This document shows positions 27,012-35,249 of a stretch of 64,000 nt of DNA, in pieces (the stretch's first letter is position 1; every line of letters begins with the position of its first letter). The notes under the pieces are model-generated. The model saw only the letters and a list, made by a program, of their open reading frames with translations. It had not been told where the DNA came from and did not search any database. The position numbers were made by a program, and so were the translations under genes. The DNA lies in contig NZ_LT984884.1 of assembly GCF_900258515.1 (NCBI RefSeq), forward strand, positions 3,558,077 to 3,622,076, given 5' to 3'. This DNA comes from Lentibacillus sp. Marseille-P4043 (GTDB lineage: Bacteria > Bacillota > Bacilli > Bacillales > Amphibacillaceae).

Positions 27012-28229
27012 TTACTTTTGATGGCCTCTTCCATTTTCATTTCCATGGTTATGGTTTGGTCGATGACCTTCGTTATGTTTTTGCTTTCTGTGATTGTCCC
27101 GATTGTGATTGTTATTATGTTTGTGTTTATTTCCCTGGTTATCATTTCCTTTGTGTTTACTATTATTGCTATGATTTTCATTATTTCCGCGATTTCCGTG
27201 ATTTCCGTTGTTCCCATGATCTCCGTTGTTTCTGTGATTTCCACGATTTCCGCTATTCCCATGATTTCCATTATTTCCGTTATGTGGTTTATGTTTTGGT
27301 TCAGCTCGATGATTAGATGACTTACCTTTATTGCGGTGTTGATTCGTTTTTATTTTTTGCTCATTGTGCGAATGTACATTGCCATTTTTAGTTTTTGAGT
27401 CATTGGGATGCTGAATTTTTTGACTACCTTCATTCGTTGTCTTTGGTTCATTCGCTTCCGTTTTTTGTTCTAGGTCATGCTGCTTTTGCTCTTTATTATT
27501 ATAAAAGGAATTAATCATTGCTCTTTCCGTATTGTTTAACTTTTCATCTGTTTCGGGATGTTGGGAATCTTCTTCGTCTAGTTCTTTAGCCATTAATTCA
27601 TTCATCGACTTATTTTGCTCTTCAGCTGTTTTTCTTACTGCTTTCGGCACTAAAAAAGTGGCAATATTCCAGTCCGCTTTATGACTCGTAAAGTAACGAT
27701 CTAATGTATCCAAAATGGAAATGTCGCTGTTGTTAACGTAGCTAACCCCAACAATCGCGTTTTTTCCATTTTTAATTAATCCAGACTTTTCACTGTTGTC
27801 GATAATAGACGTTACTACTTTTTCCAGTGGTTGATTTTTATATTTCGGTAACTTATCAATAATTAACGACGCATCGTCATTGAGTGGTTTAATTGCTTGA
27901 ACATGCAACCGATCATCAATTTCCAATTCCACATTTGGATTGATATCAATATTTACATAGGCATATGTTTTATTGCTGCCTGAAATAAAATAAAATGGCA
28001 ATACAAATAGCAACAATAAACAAGCCATCGCAACCACACGAAGAGAATTTTTCACTTTCTGTTTAGGACGAAAAATAAATAAATAGCGTTTGTTCTCATT
28101 CATTAATTCACACGAAACCTCTGCTCCTATAACAGCATCTCTTACTGGTTTCACCTTTGAAAACAGACCATTTTCCGTCATGACAATTGTATATTTACGA
28201 TGTTTTTCCATCACTATCCCTTTTTTCAA
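27012..28229 (-). CDS. rsgI: Anti-sigma-I factor RsgI
   Basis: 405-residue membrane regulator of SigI. The N-terminal 55 residues (GIVMEKHRKYTIVMTENGLF) are the cytoplasmic sigma-binding domain. One membrane helix covers about 63-83, followed by the conserved YVNIDINPNVELEID (91-105) that starts the extracellular domain. From about 225 the tail is low-complexity, rich in His, Asn, Gly and Lys (NHGN-type repeats), unlike carbohydrate-binding tails in clostridial RsgI. The TTG start at 28229 overlaps the sigI stop by four bases and has an AAGGGGGTG site; it matches the usual beginning of RsgI. Confidence 0.92.
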   Translation of the reverse strand: MKKGIVMEKHRKYTIVMTENGLFSKVKPVRDAVIGAEVSCELMNENKRYLFIFRPKQKVKNSLRVVAMACLLLLFVLPFYFISGSNKTYAYVNIDINPNVELEIDDRLHVQAIKPLNDDASLIIDKLPKYKNQPLEKVVTSIIDNSEKSGLIKNGKNAIVGVSYVNNSDISILDTLDRYFTSHKADWNIATFLVPKAVRKTAEEQNKSMNELMAKELDEEDSQHPETDEKLNNTERAMINSFYNNKEQKQHDLEQKTEANEPKTTNEGSQKIQHPNDSKTKNGNVHSHNEQKIKTNQHRNKGKSSNHRAEPKHKPHNGNNGNHGNSGNRGNHRNNGDHGNNGNHGNRGNNENHSNNSKHKGNDNQGNKHKHNNNHNRDNHRKQKHNEGHRPNHNHGNENGRGHQK

Positions 28230-28957
28230 TTACCCACCCCCTTCAAATAATCCTTTAGATAAATGAAATCTTCATTCAATACGATGAAAATTGCTAAAAT
28301 GTATTTTCGATTTCGTTCCAGTGTTTTTTTACTAACATCAACTTTTTTCATTAGATCTTTGATTGGGAGTTTTTTCTTTCGTTCAACAAAAGCTTTCAAT
28401 TCGGGATCATGGTATAGGATTCTTGCCGTACGAACTGCAGAATCCCTGGCGTCTCTATGTTTTGGAGAGACCTCTGTTAATTCTGTTAGGGTTAATTTAT
28501 ACTCCGACAACTTTTCTTTGAACTCAGCAATTTCCTCGCGACGAAACCAGGCTTCCTGTTGTTGTTGATATATTTCTTTTACTGCAACAATTTCGCTTGC
28601 GTTCTCCATCTGCTCCTCATCATAGTTTTCATCTAAAGAAGCGGACACTGGCGTTTTTTGCATAAAACGAATATAATCAATTACTTTACGCTTGACGACA
28701 AGTTTAGCAAACGATAAGAAAGAACTTCCCCTGTCTGCCGAATACGTCATAATAGCTTCATTAAACGCTGCAAGACCAATACTAAATTCATCATCCTTTT
28801 TCGGATCAATATACCGTTTACAAACTTCCGAAACACATTTAGCTATAAAAGGCTGGTACGTTTTTAAAAGATAATTTTGCGCGACTTTGTCCCCTTGCTG
28901 AATGGAAACGATCATTTCTTCAAGGGATTTTTCTTTTAATGACTGGTTTTGAATCAA
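28226..28957 (-). CDS. sigI: RNA polymerase sigma factor SigI
   Basis: 243-residue alternative sigma factor linked to heat and envelope stress in Bacillus. The N-terminus LEEMIVSIQQGDKVAQNYLL and the region DDEFSIGLAAFNEAI, FLSFAKLVVKRKVIDYIR match sigma-70 region 2. The C-terminal half with VSKKTLERNRKYILAI is the SigI-specific DNA-binding domain. The start is a TTG at 28957, preceded by GGGGGTG. It is co-transcribed with rsgI and should be autoregulated. Confidence 0.92.
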   Translation of the reverse strand: MIQNQSLKEKSLEEMIVSIQQGDKVAQNYLLKTYQPFIAKCVSEVCKRYIDPKKDDEFSIGLAAFNEAIMTYSADRGSSFLSFAKLVVKRKVIDYIRFMQKTPVSASLDENYDEEQMENASEIVAVKEIYQQQQEAWFRREEIAEFKEKLSEYKLTLTELTEVSPKHRDARDSAVRTARILYHDPELKAFVERKKKLPIKDLMKKVDVSKKTLERNRKYILAIFIVLNEDFIYLKDYLKGVGN

Positions 28958-28984
28958 CCAAAAACACCCCCAGCCACTATAAAA

Positions 28985-29012
28985 TACGATTTATTTGTCA
29001 ACTTTTTGGGTG
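28985..29012 (-). promoter_or_regulatory. Candidate sigma-I-type promoter of sigI-rsgI
   Basis: On the minus strand a CCCAAAAA element (29010-29003) is followed 14 bases later by CGTA (28988-28985). This fits the reported sigma-I pattern of an A-tract -35 element and a CGWA -10 element. A TTGACA lies inside the spacer, but no well-placed sigma-A -10 follows it. Confidence 0.4.
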
Positions 29013-29311
29013 TATCTGTAACGTATTTCGCATTTATTTTTCTTCTATTTAACATGATGTATCCACCATCTCTATTATTTTTTATTACACAACTTTCGCA
29101 CCAATAAAATAAGATCATATAGTTTACTAAGGCAAACTTGGAACGTTTCTAATAATTGCCTTGACAACCTTGGTAAACATAAAGGCTGTTTACTAAAAGA
29201 TTGGGACTGCGATTACTCGTCCCATCGAAAACATTTGTTGTTTTTATACAATAGAAATAAAATGCGACGTAACTGCTGGGCTCTTTTCTATAAGTACGTA
29301 CATTTCCCGCC
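29013..29311. other. Gene-free spacer
   Basis: No supported gene. AT-rich sequence upstream of sigI passing into GC-rich repeat sequence. Confidence 0.6.
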
Positions 29312-29529
29312 GTCCGGGGTCGCTCCGGGTGGATGCTTTCCGCGGGCACGGCCTCAGCCTCCTTGCCCCGGCGAGGGGTATGTCGACGTTGTCCGCAAAG
29401 GACGGTTTTAGTCGACCTTCCTTTTCAAACCACTCTGCGGGGTCTTCGGACACGTGCTGGGGCTGCGCTAACTCGCCCCACCGAAAACCATTGTTCCCGC
29501 AGGAGTCACCACCCTCCACTCACCCGGAC
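29312..29529 (+). repeat. Hairpin repeat element, copy 4 (long form)
   Basis: 218-bp GC-rich element with paired ends: GTCCGGG-n8-GGGTGG on the left and the reverse complement of GTCCGGG-n8-GGGTGG on the right (near 29506-29529). The core carries GCTTTCCGCGGGCACGG, CCTCAGCCTCCTTGCCCCG, GTATGTCGACGTTG and TTTTAGTCGACCTT, shared with 13020-13193. It also has GCGGGGTCTTCGGACACGTG and CCCGCAGGAGTC, shared in reverse complement with 13364-13494. Confidence 0.8.
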
Positions 29530-29604
29530 TAGTAAAGTGGTAGAATGCGACTTTATGGAACACATACTACTACAGTTAATTGTAGTAAATGTAATACCAG
29601 CGAA

Positions 29605-29716
29605 GGAAAAACACGAAGACTCCTGCGGGAAAGCGAAGACGATGAGACCCCGCAGTGAGCGTTCTTTGCTAGCGAGGAGGCTCAGCGCGAGCCCGCGGAA
29701 AGCGTAGTGTTTTTCC
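29605..29716 (-). repeat. Hairpin repeat element, copy 3 (short form)
   Basis: 112-bp element bounded by a perfect 10-bp inverted repeat, GGAAAAACAC at 29605-29614 and GTGTTTTTCC at 29707-29716. The core has GACTCCTGCGGGAAAGCG, GAGACCCCGCAG, GCGAGGAGGCT and GCCCGCGGAAAGCG, shared with the copy at 13364-13494. Confidence 0.8.
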
Positions 29717-30135
29717 AGAGCGGCCGAAGAGAACCGAACAAGATTTTAAGTTATGTCACATTTTATATCAAATGCGATTAATCTAAAGTCAACTTGAGCA
29801 GTGAATCTCCATCCTTCCTCATTCTATCAAGGCTTATTTATCCATTTCACGCTGCAAAAGTTGAATTTATTATTTATTATTATCATTCTTTTTCTGATTA
29901 GCTTACTCATCAATTTGAATTGACTTTTAGCATTGACTGTTATAAGTGTGTCTTCAAAAAGTCCGGTAATTTTATCCTCCTTTTTGAACAACCTCTATAA
30001 GCCAATATAATTAATCCTAACGCAAGCGTGTAAACCTTGCTATCACAGAATATTTACAGTTTGTTTAAATATTGATTGCAGTGGTATAGCGCTTAACATT
30101 GCTGTCCTAAATTTACATATTGTTCTCCAAAACAA
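29717..30135. other. Gene-free spacer
   Basis: About 420 bp of AT-rich DNA with no supported gene, promoter or RNA. Confidence 0.6.
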
Positions 30136-30162
30136 AATGAGATGGACATTATCCATCTCATT
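30136..30162 (-). terminator. Terminator of the bmrC-bmrD-protease operon
   Basis: Perfect 11-bp stem AATGAGATGGA / TCCATCTCATT overlapping the protease stop codon, followed by TTTTGTTTTG on the minus strand. Confidence 0.8.
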
Positions 30163-30973
30163 CGTCGGCTTCATAAAAATAATCAATCGGGATAAATAAT
30201 CCGACTTTTCCGTGTGTTTTGTCGTCAAGCGTAGCAAACACAACTCCGATTACGTTGCCCTGTTCATTTATAACTGGACTGCCACTGTTCCCGCGATAAA
30301 CCGGTGCCTTCATCATCACTACTTGCTCATCCCAATCATCTAGTTGCGTATAACCAATAATTGTACCCTTGTTGGCGATGCCATGAAAGCGAAGCGGATT
30401 CCCAATAAAATAGATGGATTCATTCGGCTTAAAGGTTGTCTCTTGAGCAAGGTCTAGATGCGGCAAATCTTTTCCATCTGTTTGTAAAACTGCTAAATCA
30501 ACATCTGGGTAATCAGCTACAACTTCTGCTTTAAAAAAGCCATCGTCCGGAAATGTTACCGTAACAGACTCTTCGCCTTCAATAACATGATGATTTGTCA
30601 GTATGGTTCCATCAGCAGAAATGGCAAAACCTGTTCCTTTGCTCTCACCTGTTTCCACCACAACAATTGACTGTTTGTAGTCACTTATATTGTCTTGGGT
30701 TGATAGTTTAGCTGATGTCAGCAAAAAGTCAATGGCTGGGATAGAAAATGTTTTTGGTAGTAAGGCTACAACATTGAAGACCATAACAAACGCAATCAAC
30801 CAAAACGCCCACTTTGGAAATGGGTGTTTTGGTTTCGCGTTCTTTTCTTCCTGTGCGCGTTTCAAAGCCTTTACCCGCTCTTTTTCAACTAGCTCGAGTA
30901 GCTCATCTTCCTCTATTTCTTCATACAAATCATCGTCAAGCCCATCACGGTCATTCTGTTCCCTATGATTCAT
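30158..30973 (-). CDS. Membrane-anchored trypsin-like serine protease without PDZ domain
   Basis: 271-residue protease. Residues 10-45 are a highly acidic, helical cytoplasmic segment (DDDLYEEIEEDELLELVE), 54-73 a membrane helix, and 100-271 an S1/HtrA-like domain outside the membrane. The catalytic triad is His129 (TNHHV), Asp159 (DVDLAVL) and Ser230 (GNSGSP). Unlike HtrA, HtrB and HtrC it has no C-terminal PDZ domain. The start (GAGGTGACGT ATG) is only 13 bases past the bmrD stop codon, so it is probably in the same transcript. A role in exporter or envelope quality control is only a guess. Confidence 0.85.
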   Translation of the reverse strand: MNHREQNDRDGLDDDLYEEIEEDELLELVEKERVKALKRAQEEKNAKPKHPFPKWAFWLIAFVMVFNVVALLPKTFSIPAIDFLLTSAKLSTQDNISDYKQSIVVVETGESKGTGFAISADGTILTNHHVIEGEESVTVTFPDDGFFKAEVVADYPDVDLAVLQTDGKDLPHLDLAQETTFKPNESIYFIGNPLRFHGIANKGTIIGYTQLDDWDEQVVMMKAPVYRGNSGSPVINEQGNVIGVVFATLDDKTHGKVGLFIPIDYFYEADE

Positions 30974-30986
30974 ACGTCACCTCGTA

Positions 30987-33014
30987 TTACACAGCCTCTC
31001 GTGCTTTCCCCTGCTGCATTTGATACATTTGATGGTATAAGCCGTTCTGTCTGATTAGTTCATCATGATTTCCCTCTTCTACTATTTTACCATGTTCCAG
31101 CACGAAAATCGCATCCGCTTGCTGGATTGTTGACAAACGGTGGGCAATAACGAGTGTTGTACGACCTTTTTTTAATACCTCCAGCGCTTGTTGAATGATG
31201 TTCTCTGTTTCCGTATCGATATTCGCTGTTGCTTCATCGAGAATTAAAATAGCTGGATCAAATGCCAATGCCCGTGCAAACGAAAGCAACTGTCTTTCAC
31301 CTAATGAAAATGTCGTACCACCCTCTGTCACCTTTTCATCATATTTTCCAGGTAGCTTTTCAATAAATCGATCCGCACCTACAGCACGTAACGCATCAAT
31401 CGCCATTTCCCGGGTAATATTCGGATCATTCATCGTTACATTTGAAATGATTGTACCGGAAAATAAGAACGGATCCTGCAGTACAATTCCCATATAGCTT
31501 CTAACCTGCTGGCGTGACCATTCGCTTGTTTTCTGACCATCTATGGTAATTTCCCCTTTTTGAGGATCATAGAAGCGAAATAATAAATTCATAATCGAGC
31601 TTTTTCCTGATCCCGTATGACCTACAAAGGCCGCTGTTTGACCTGCATCAACCTGAAAGGACATATCATGAATGACATAATCCACATCATTATAAGCAAA
31701 TGAGACGTGATCAAAACGAATGTTGCCGCGATATTTCTTAATTTTATTATTCTTTACCTCTTCACCATCATGATCGATTAACTCAAAGACACGCCCCCCA
31801 GCTACTCGCGCCTGTTCAATCAATGGTAGCTGGTTGATAATATCCTCAATTGGTTCAAATAGACGGTTTAAATAATCGACAAACGCATATAAAACACCAA
31901 TCGAGATGATGCTACCTGGTTCTAATGAAGCTGATCCGAAGTACCAAATGAATCCAACAAACGCTAAATTACGAAATACGGTTACAAGGTTATACGATGT
32001 AAGCGCACTTAGTTTAACAAGTTTACGATGGTACTTGAAATTACGTTCGTTTAACACCTCGAATTCTTCCTTTGTTTTTTTCTCGCGACGAAAGGCTTGA
32101 ATAATCGGCATGCCTTGAATTGCTTCATTAATATTGCCGTTTATTTCACTCACTGTAGAACGGATTACTTTATTATATTTCGTTCCAAAATGCTTATATA
32201 CCTTCATCCAGCCAATAATCAGTGGGATAAGCAGCAAACTAATAGCTGCTAGTTTCACATCTAAAATAAACAGGGCAATAAAAATACCCGCCATGTAAAT
32301 AATACTCGTTACAACAATCGATAACACCCGTTCATACAAGTCACGGATTGCTTCTGTATCATTCGTAATACGAGCCACGATTTTTCCTGCTGGTTGATCA
32401 ACATAGTAATCAATCGGAATTCGTTGCGTGTGTGCAAAAATATCGTTGCGCATTTTTTTCACAATTTGGTTGGACGCCTTTTGTAATAAAAAGGTCTGAA
32501 AAAATTGAAAAAAACCTGCGATAACGAGTAGCACCATATACAACCCAAGCAAGAAAATAATCGGTCCTTGTTCAGGCTTGAAAAATGGATATATTTCTGA
32601 TAACGAAAGCTTTTTTCCTGTAAACGATAATGTCTCGTTCGCCTGCTCAATCGAGATGGTGTCTCCACTGACACTTCGCTTACCAGATAGCGGAACTTCT
32701 TCCGTGACAAAATAATAATCATGCCCAACTTGCAAAACGGTTGCCATACCTTCTGTTTGATCTTTTTCCGTCGTGCGATCTGCCCGTTTGTAAAAATGAT
32801 CCCCATAGGAAACGGTATATTTATCATTATCCGACTCAACTTCCTGCCAATTGCCTTCTACCCCAAGAATGTGGTCGTCAATAACGGTTTTTGCAATTAA
32901 AGGACCCGCTAATTCAAGTGCAGTAGCAACGACCAGACAAACCAAACCAATCAAAATGCCCTTCTTAAACTGTAATGCATAATTTACTAATCGTTTTTCT
33001 GTCGATTGCTTCAT
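30987..33014 (-). CDS. bmrD: Heterodimeric multidrug ABC exporter subunit BmrD (YheH)
   Basis: 675-residue half-transporter, with six membrane helices and a C-terminal ATPase. An insertion of about 100 residues between the first two helices (around 45-130, with SYGDHFYKRAD) is the extracellular domain typical of BmrD. Walker A is GHTGSGKSS, Walker B ILILDEA with the catalytic Glu. The signature is degenerate, SLGERQ in place of LSGGQ. That complements BmrC and gives one active and one degenerate ATP site. Its ATG overlaps the bmrC stop codon (TAATG). Confidence 0.92.
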   Translation of the reverse strand: MKQSTEKRLVNYALQFKKGILIGLVCLVVATALELAGPLIAKTVIDDHILGVEGNWQEVESDNDKYTVSYGDHFYKRADRTTEKDQTEGMATVLQVGHDYYFVTEEVPLSGKRSVSGDTISIEQANETLSFTGKKLSLSEIYPFFKPEQGPIIFLLGLYMVLLVIAGFFQFFQTFLLQKASNQIVKKMRNDIFAHTQRIPIDYYVDQPAGKIVARITNDTEAIRDLYERVLSIVVTSIIYMAGIFIALFILDVKLAAISLLLIPLIIGWMKVYKHFGTKYNKVIRSTVSEINGNINEAIQGMPIIQAFRREKKTKEEFEVLNERNFKYHRKLVKLSALTSYNLVTVFRNLAFVGFIWYFGSASLEPGSIISIGVLYAFVDYLNRLFEPIEDIINQLPLIEQARVAGGRVFELIDHDGEEVKNNKIKKYRGNIRFDHVSFAYNDVDYVIHDMSFQVDAGQTAAFVGHTGSGKSSIMNLLFRFYDPQKGEITIDGQKTSEWSRQQVRSYMGIVLQDPFLFSGTIISNVTMNDPNITREMAIDALRAVGADRFIEKLPGKYDEKVTEGGTTFSLGERQLLSFARALAFDPAILILDEATANIDTETENIIQQALEVLKKGRTTLVIAHRLSTIQQADAIFVLEHGKIVEEGNHDELIRQNGLYHQMYQMQQGKAREAV

Positions 33015-34759
33015 TAGGAGACCTCCTCATCTGCTAACTGCTGTAATTGATATTGTTGTTTATACCAACCATCACGCAGCATTAATTCCTCATGTGTACC
33101 TTCTTCAACAATTTGCCCATTCTCGAGCACAATAATGTGATCCGCATGTGTAACTGCTGACATTCTGTGTGCCGCGATAAAGGTTGTTTTTCCGCTGCGC
33201 TCATTTCGCAAATGCTCCATAATTTTTGCCTCGGTTTTTCCATCAACTGCTGACATGGAATCATCCAAGATCAAAATTTGTGGATTTTTAATAAATGCTC
33301 TTGCTAATGCAACACGCTGCTTCTGTCCTCCAGATAAGGTCACACCACTTTCTCCTACCTCTGTATCAAGTCCGTTTGGCAGTTGTTTTATATCATCCAG
33401 AAAATGCGCTAAATCTAACACACGGTATATTTCTTCATCTGTTGCATCTGATTTACCAAACTGAATATTTTCTCGAATTGTTTTGGAAAACATCATTTGA
33501 TCCTGTGGTACATAGCCAATCCAGGAACGAATCTGTTCCAAACTAATGGCTTGCAAATCAGAATTTGATACGTTGATTTTGCCAATTAGACCTGGATATT
33601 GGCGGAGCATGAGTTTAAATAAAGTCGTCTTTCCTGCCCCGGTCTTTCCCACAATCCCAATTGTTTGCCCTTGCTTCACTTCCAGATTGATGTTCTGTAG
33701 CTGCCTTGTTTCTGTGAAAGGATAGGAAAAGGAAACATCCACAAACGAAATTGACTCAACCGTTGAGACCTGTTTCGGATTTTCTGTATTTTTTACGTCT
33801 GCTTCATAATCCAATGTTTCGTTAACGCGATCCAACGACGCATTCCCACGCTGTAAAATATTAATTAATTCCCCAACAGCAAACATCGGCCAAATTAACA
33901 TTCCAAGGTAAACATTGAATGTAACCAAATCGCCAAGTGTTATCCAATTTTGAAAGACTAATAATGCCCCATATCCAAGTCCAATTGTATAAGATAGACC
34001 AACAAGAATTTTCATCGTTGGTTCAAACAATGCATCAATTTTCGCTACGTCAATATTTTTTTGATAGACATCTTCTGTCATCGCCTGAAAGCGCCCTTCT
34101 TCCTGTCTTTCTTGAACAAAGGCACGAATAACTCGAACACCACGAATGGACTCTAATACGTCATTGTTCATTTCACCAAAAGCCGCTTGTGCCTTCATGA
34201 AACGAGCATGGATAGCTGAACCATATTTATTCATAACTGCTGCCATAATTGGCAATGGGATCAAGGCAGCAAGTGTTAATTTCCAACTAATGGTAAACCC
34301 CATCATTGCGACAATCATCAGCATGAAGATGCTTGAATCAACAAGTGTTAGAACACCAAAACCAGCCGTTAGTTGAATCGACCGCAGATCATTGGTAGCT
34401 CGGGCCATCAAATCACCTGTTCGATATTTCCCAAAAAAAGTTGGCGTCATCGTTAAAAAATGATCCATTAATTTGCTCCTGGTCCAACGTTCCAAAATTG
34501 CAGCACCACTAAACAAGGTGAAGTCCCATAAAAATGAAATCGCATAATGAACAAATGTTAATAAAAGATATCCCGCTACAATCATCACCAATAATTTTGC
34601 AGTCAATGTTTCAATCTGGATTTTATCAATAGCAAACCCAACTAATTTAGGTGGAATCAATCCAATAGCACTAGCAATAATTAAAGCAACAATCGCAAAT
34701 ACATACCGCTTCCAATAATGTTTAAAAAACCAATCTAACTTCTTAAAAACCTGAAACAA
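33014..34759 (-). CDS. bmrC: Heterodimeric multidrug ABC exporter subunit BmrC (YheI)
   Basis: About 581-residue half-transporter with six membrane helices and an ATPase. Walker A is GKTGAGKTT, the signature LSGGQKQR is canonical, and Walker B ends in LDDS, so the catalytic Glu is replaced by Asp. This is the known degenerate half of the BmrC/BmrD pair. The start is uncertain. TTG 34759 (MFQVFKKLDWFF) has AGGTGA five bases upstream and matches the expected beginning; GTG 34768 lies inside that ribosome site. Transcription comes through a long leader with two terminators. Confidence 0.9.
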   Translation of the reverse strand: MFQVFKKLDWFFKHYWKRYVFAIVALIIASAIGLIPPKLVGFAIDKIQIETLTAKLLVMIVAGYLLLTFVHYAISFLWDFTLFSGAAILERWTRSKLMDHFLTMTPTFFGKYRTGDLMARATNDLRSIQLTAGFGVLTLVDSSIFMLMIVAMMGFTISWKLTLAALIPLPIMAAVMNKYGSAIHARFMKAQAAFGEMNNDVLESIRGVRVIRAFVQERQEEGRFQAMTEDVYQKNIDVAKIDALFEPTMKILVGLSYTIGLGYGALLVFQNWITLGDLVTFNVYLGMLIWPMFAVGELINILQRGNASLDRVNETLDYEADVKNTENPKQVSTVESISFVDVSFSYPFTETRQLQNINLEVKQGQTIGIVGKTGAGKTTLFKLMLRQYPGLIGKINVSNSDLQAISLEQIRSWIGYVPQDQMMFSKTIRENIQFGKSDATDEEIYRVLDLAHFLDDIKQLPNGLDTEVGESGVTLSGGQKQRVALARAFIKNPQILILDDSMSAVDGKTEAKIMEHLRNERSGKTTFIAAHRMSAVTHADHIIVLENGQIVEEGTHEELMLRDGWYKQQYQLQQLADEEVS

Positions 34760-34798
34760 TTCCCTCACCTGCTTTGTTTAAAAATCCAATACTTATTT

Positions 34799-34888
34799 TC
34801 ACTTAATTGTTGACCTTTTACATTTTTCTCCCTCTCCCATACGTTTTTGTTCAATAAAAAAGCACACGCCTATGACGTATGCTTTCAT
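34799..34888 (-). CDS. Possible second leader peptide before bmrC (29 codons)
   Basis: Short ORF beginning MKAYVIGVCFFIEQKR, with ATG at 34888 and an AAAGGTG ribosome-site candidate nine bases upstream inside a GGGG/CCCC hairpin. Codons 2-11 are exactly the terminator stem at 34856-34885. Translation through it would melt the terminator and let RNA polymerase reach bmrC. It has no recognised homologue. It ends 39 bases before the bmrC start. Confidence 0.4.
   Translation of the reverse strand: MKAYVIGVCFFIEQKRMGEGEKCKRSTIK
34856..34885 (-). terminator. Second attenuator terminator upstream of bmrC
   Basis: AAAGCATACG pairs with CGTGTGCTTT (10 bp, one G-U) closing a 7-base loop, followed by T-rich sequence. 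It lies inside the second short ORF. Confidence 0.7.
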
Positions 34889-34920
34889 AATTAGGGGCAC
34901 CTTTCCCCCTTAAATAACAA

Positions 34921-34947
34921 AAAGGCCACAGACATATGTGACCTTTC
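34921..34947 (-). terminator. First attenuator terminator upstream of bmrC
   Basis: AAAGGTCACA / TGTGGCCTTT plus TTGTTATTT. Its 5' arm (AAGGTCACA) is fully complementary to TGTGACCTT within leader peptide codons 20-24, so an antiterminator can form instead. Confidence 0.75.
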
Positions 34948-34974
34948 GCAAAACAAGATAAAGAATATGTATAA

Positions 34975-35070
34975 CTACAATTCGTTTCTGTTATTTGTGA
35001 AGGTCACACAACATATGAAATTTTGGTTCGTTTGTTGACGTTGACGTAGTAGTTGCAGTTTGTTTTCCAT
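34975..35070 (-). CDS. Leader peptide (BmrB-type) controlling bmrCD
   Basis: 31-residue ORF (MENKLQLLRQRQQTNQNF, then ICCVTFTNNRNEL) with a perfect GGAAGGAGGT ribosome site and a consensus promoter 30 bases upstream. Near its end the RNA can fold as TGTGA-CCT-TCACA, or pair with the 5' arm of the terminator at 34921-34947. Such a layout is the hallmark of ribosome-mediated attenuation, as reported for B. subtilis bmrB ahead of bmrC-bmrD. Ribosome stalling by translation inhibitors would then control exporter expression. I cannot check homology with BmrB. Confidence 0.75.
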   Translation of the reverse strand: MENKLQLLRQRQQTNQNFICCVTFTNNRNEL

Positions 35071-35105
35071 TGTCGTGACCTCCTTCCATTTTTTGATTCC
35101 TAATA

Positions 35106-35134
35106 ATTATAGTATTAGCAAAATTTAAAGTCAA
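35106..35134 (-). promoter_or_regulatory. Sigma-A promoter of the bmrCD leader
   Basis: On the minus strand TTGACT (35134-35129), 17-bp spacer, TATAAT (35111-35106). The transcript would start near 35099. Confidence 0.8.
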
Positions 35135-35249
35135 TCTTTTTTTCGGTTTTTTCTTCAAATATAGGCCTATTTAACCGAAAATAAAGATAGATAACATAAT
35201 GGAGCAGGCACAATCATATCGATTGTCCTAGTTAACAGGAGGAATGAAT

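Noticed and set aside
27002-27320. Plus-strand frames inside rsgI
   Set aside because: Antisense shadow of the His/Asn-rich RsgI tail.
29333-29707. 124-codon frame across both repeats at 29 kb
   Set aside because: Covers two repeat elements in opposite orientation and the spacer between; not a real gene.
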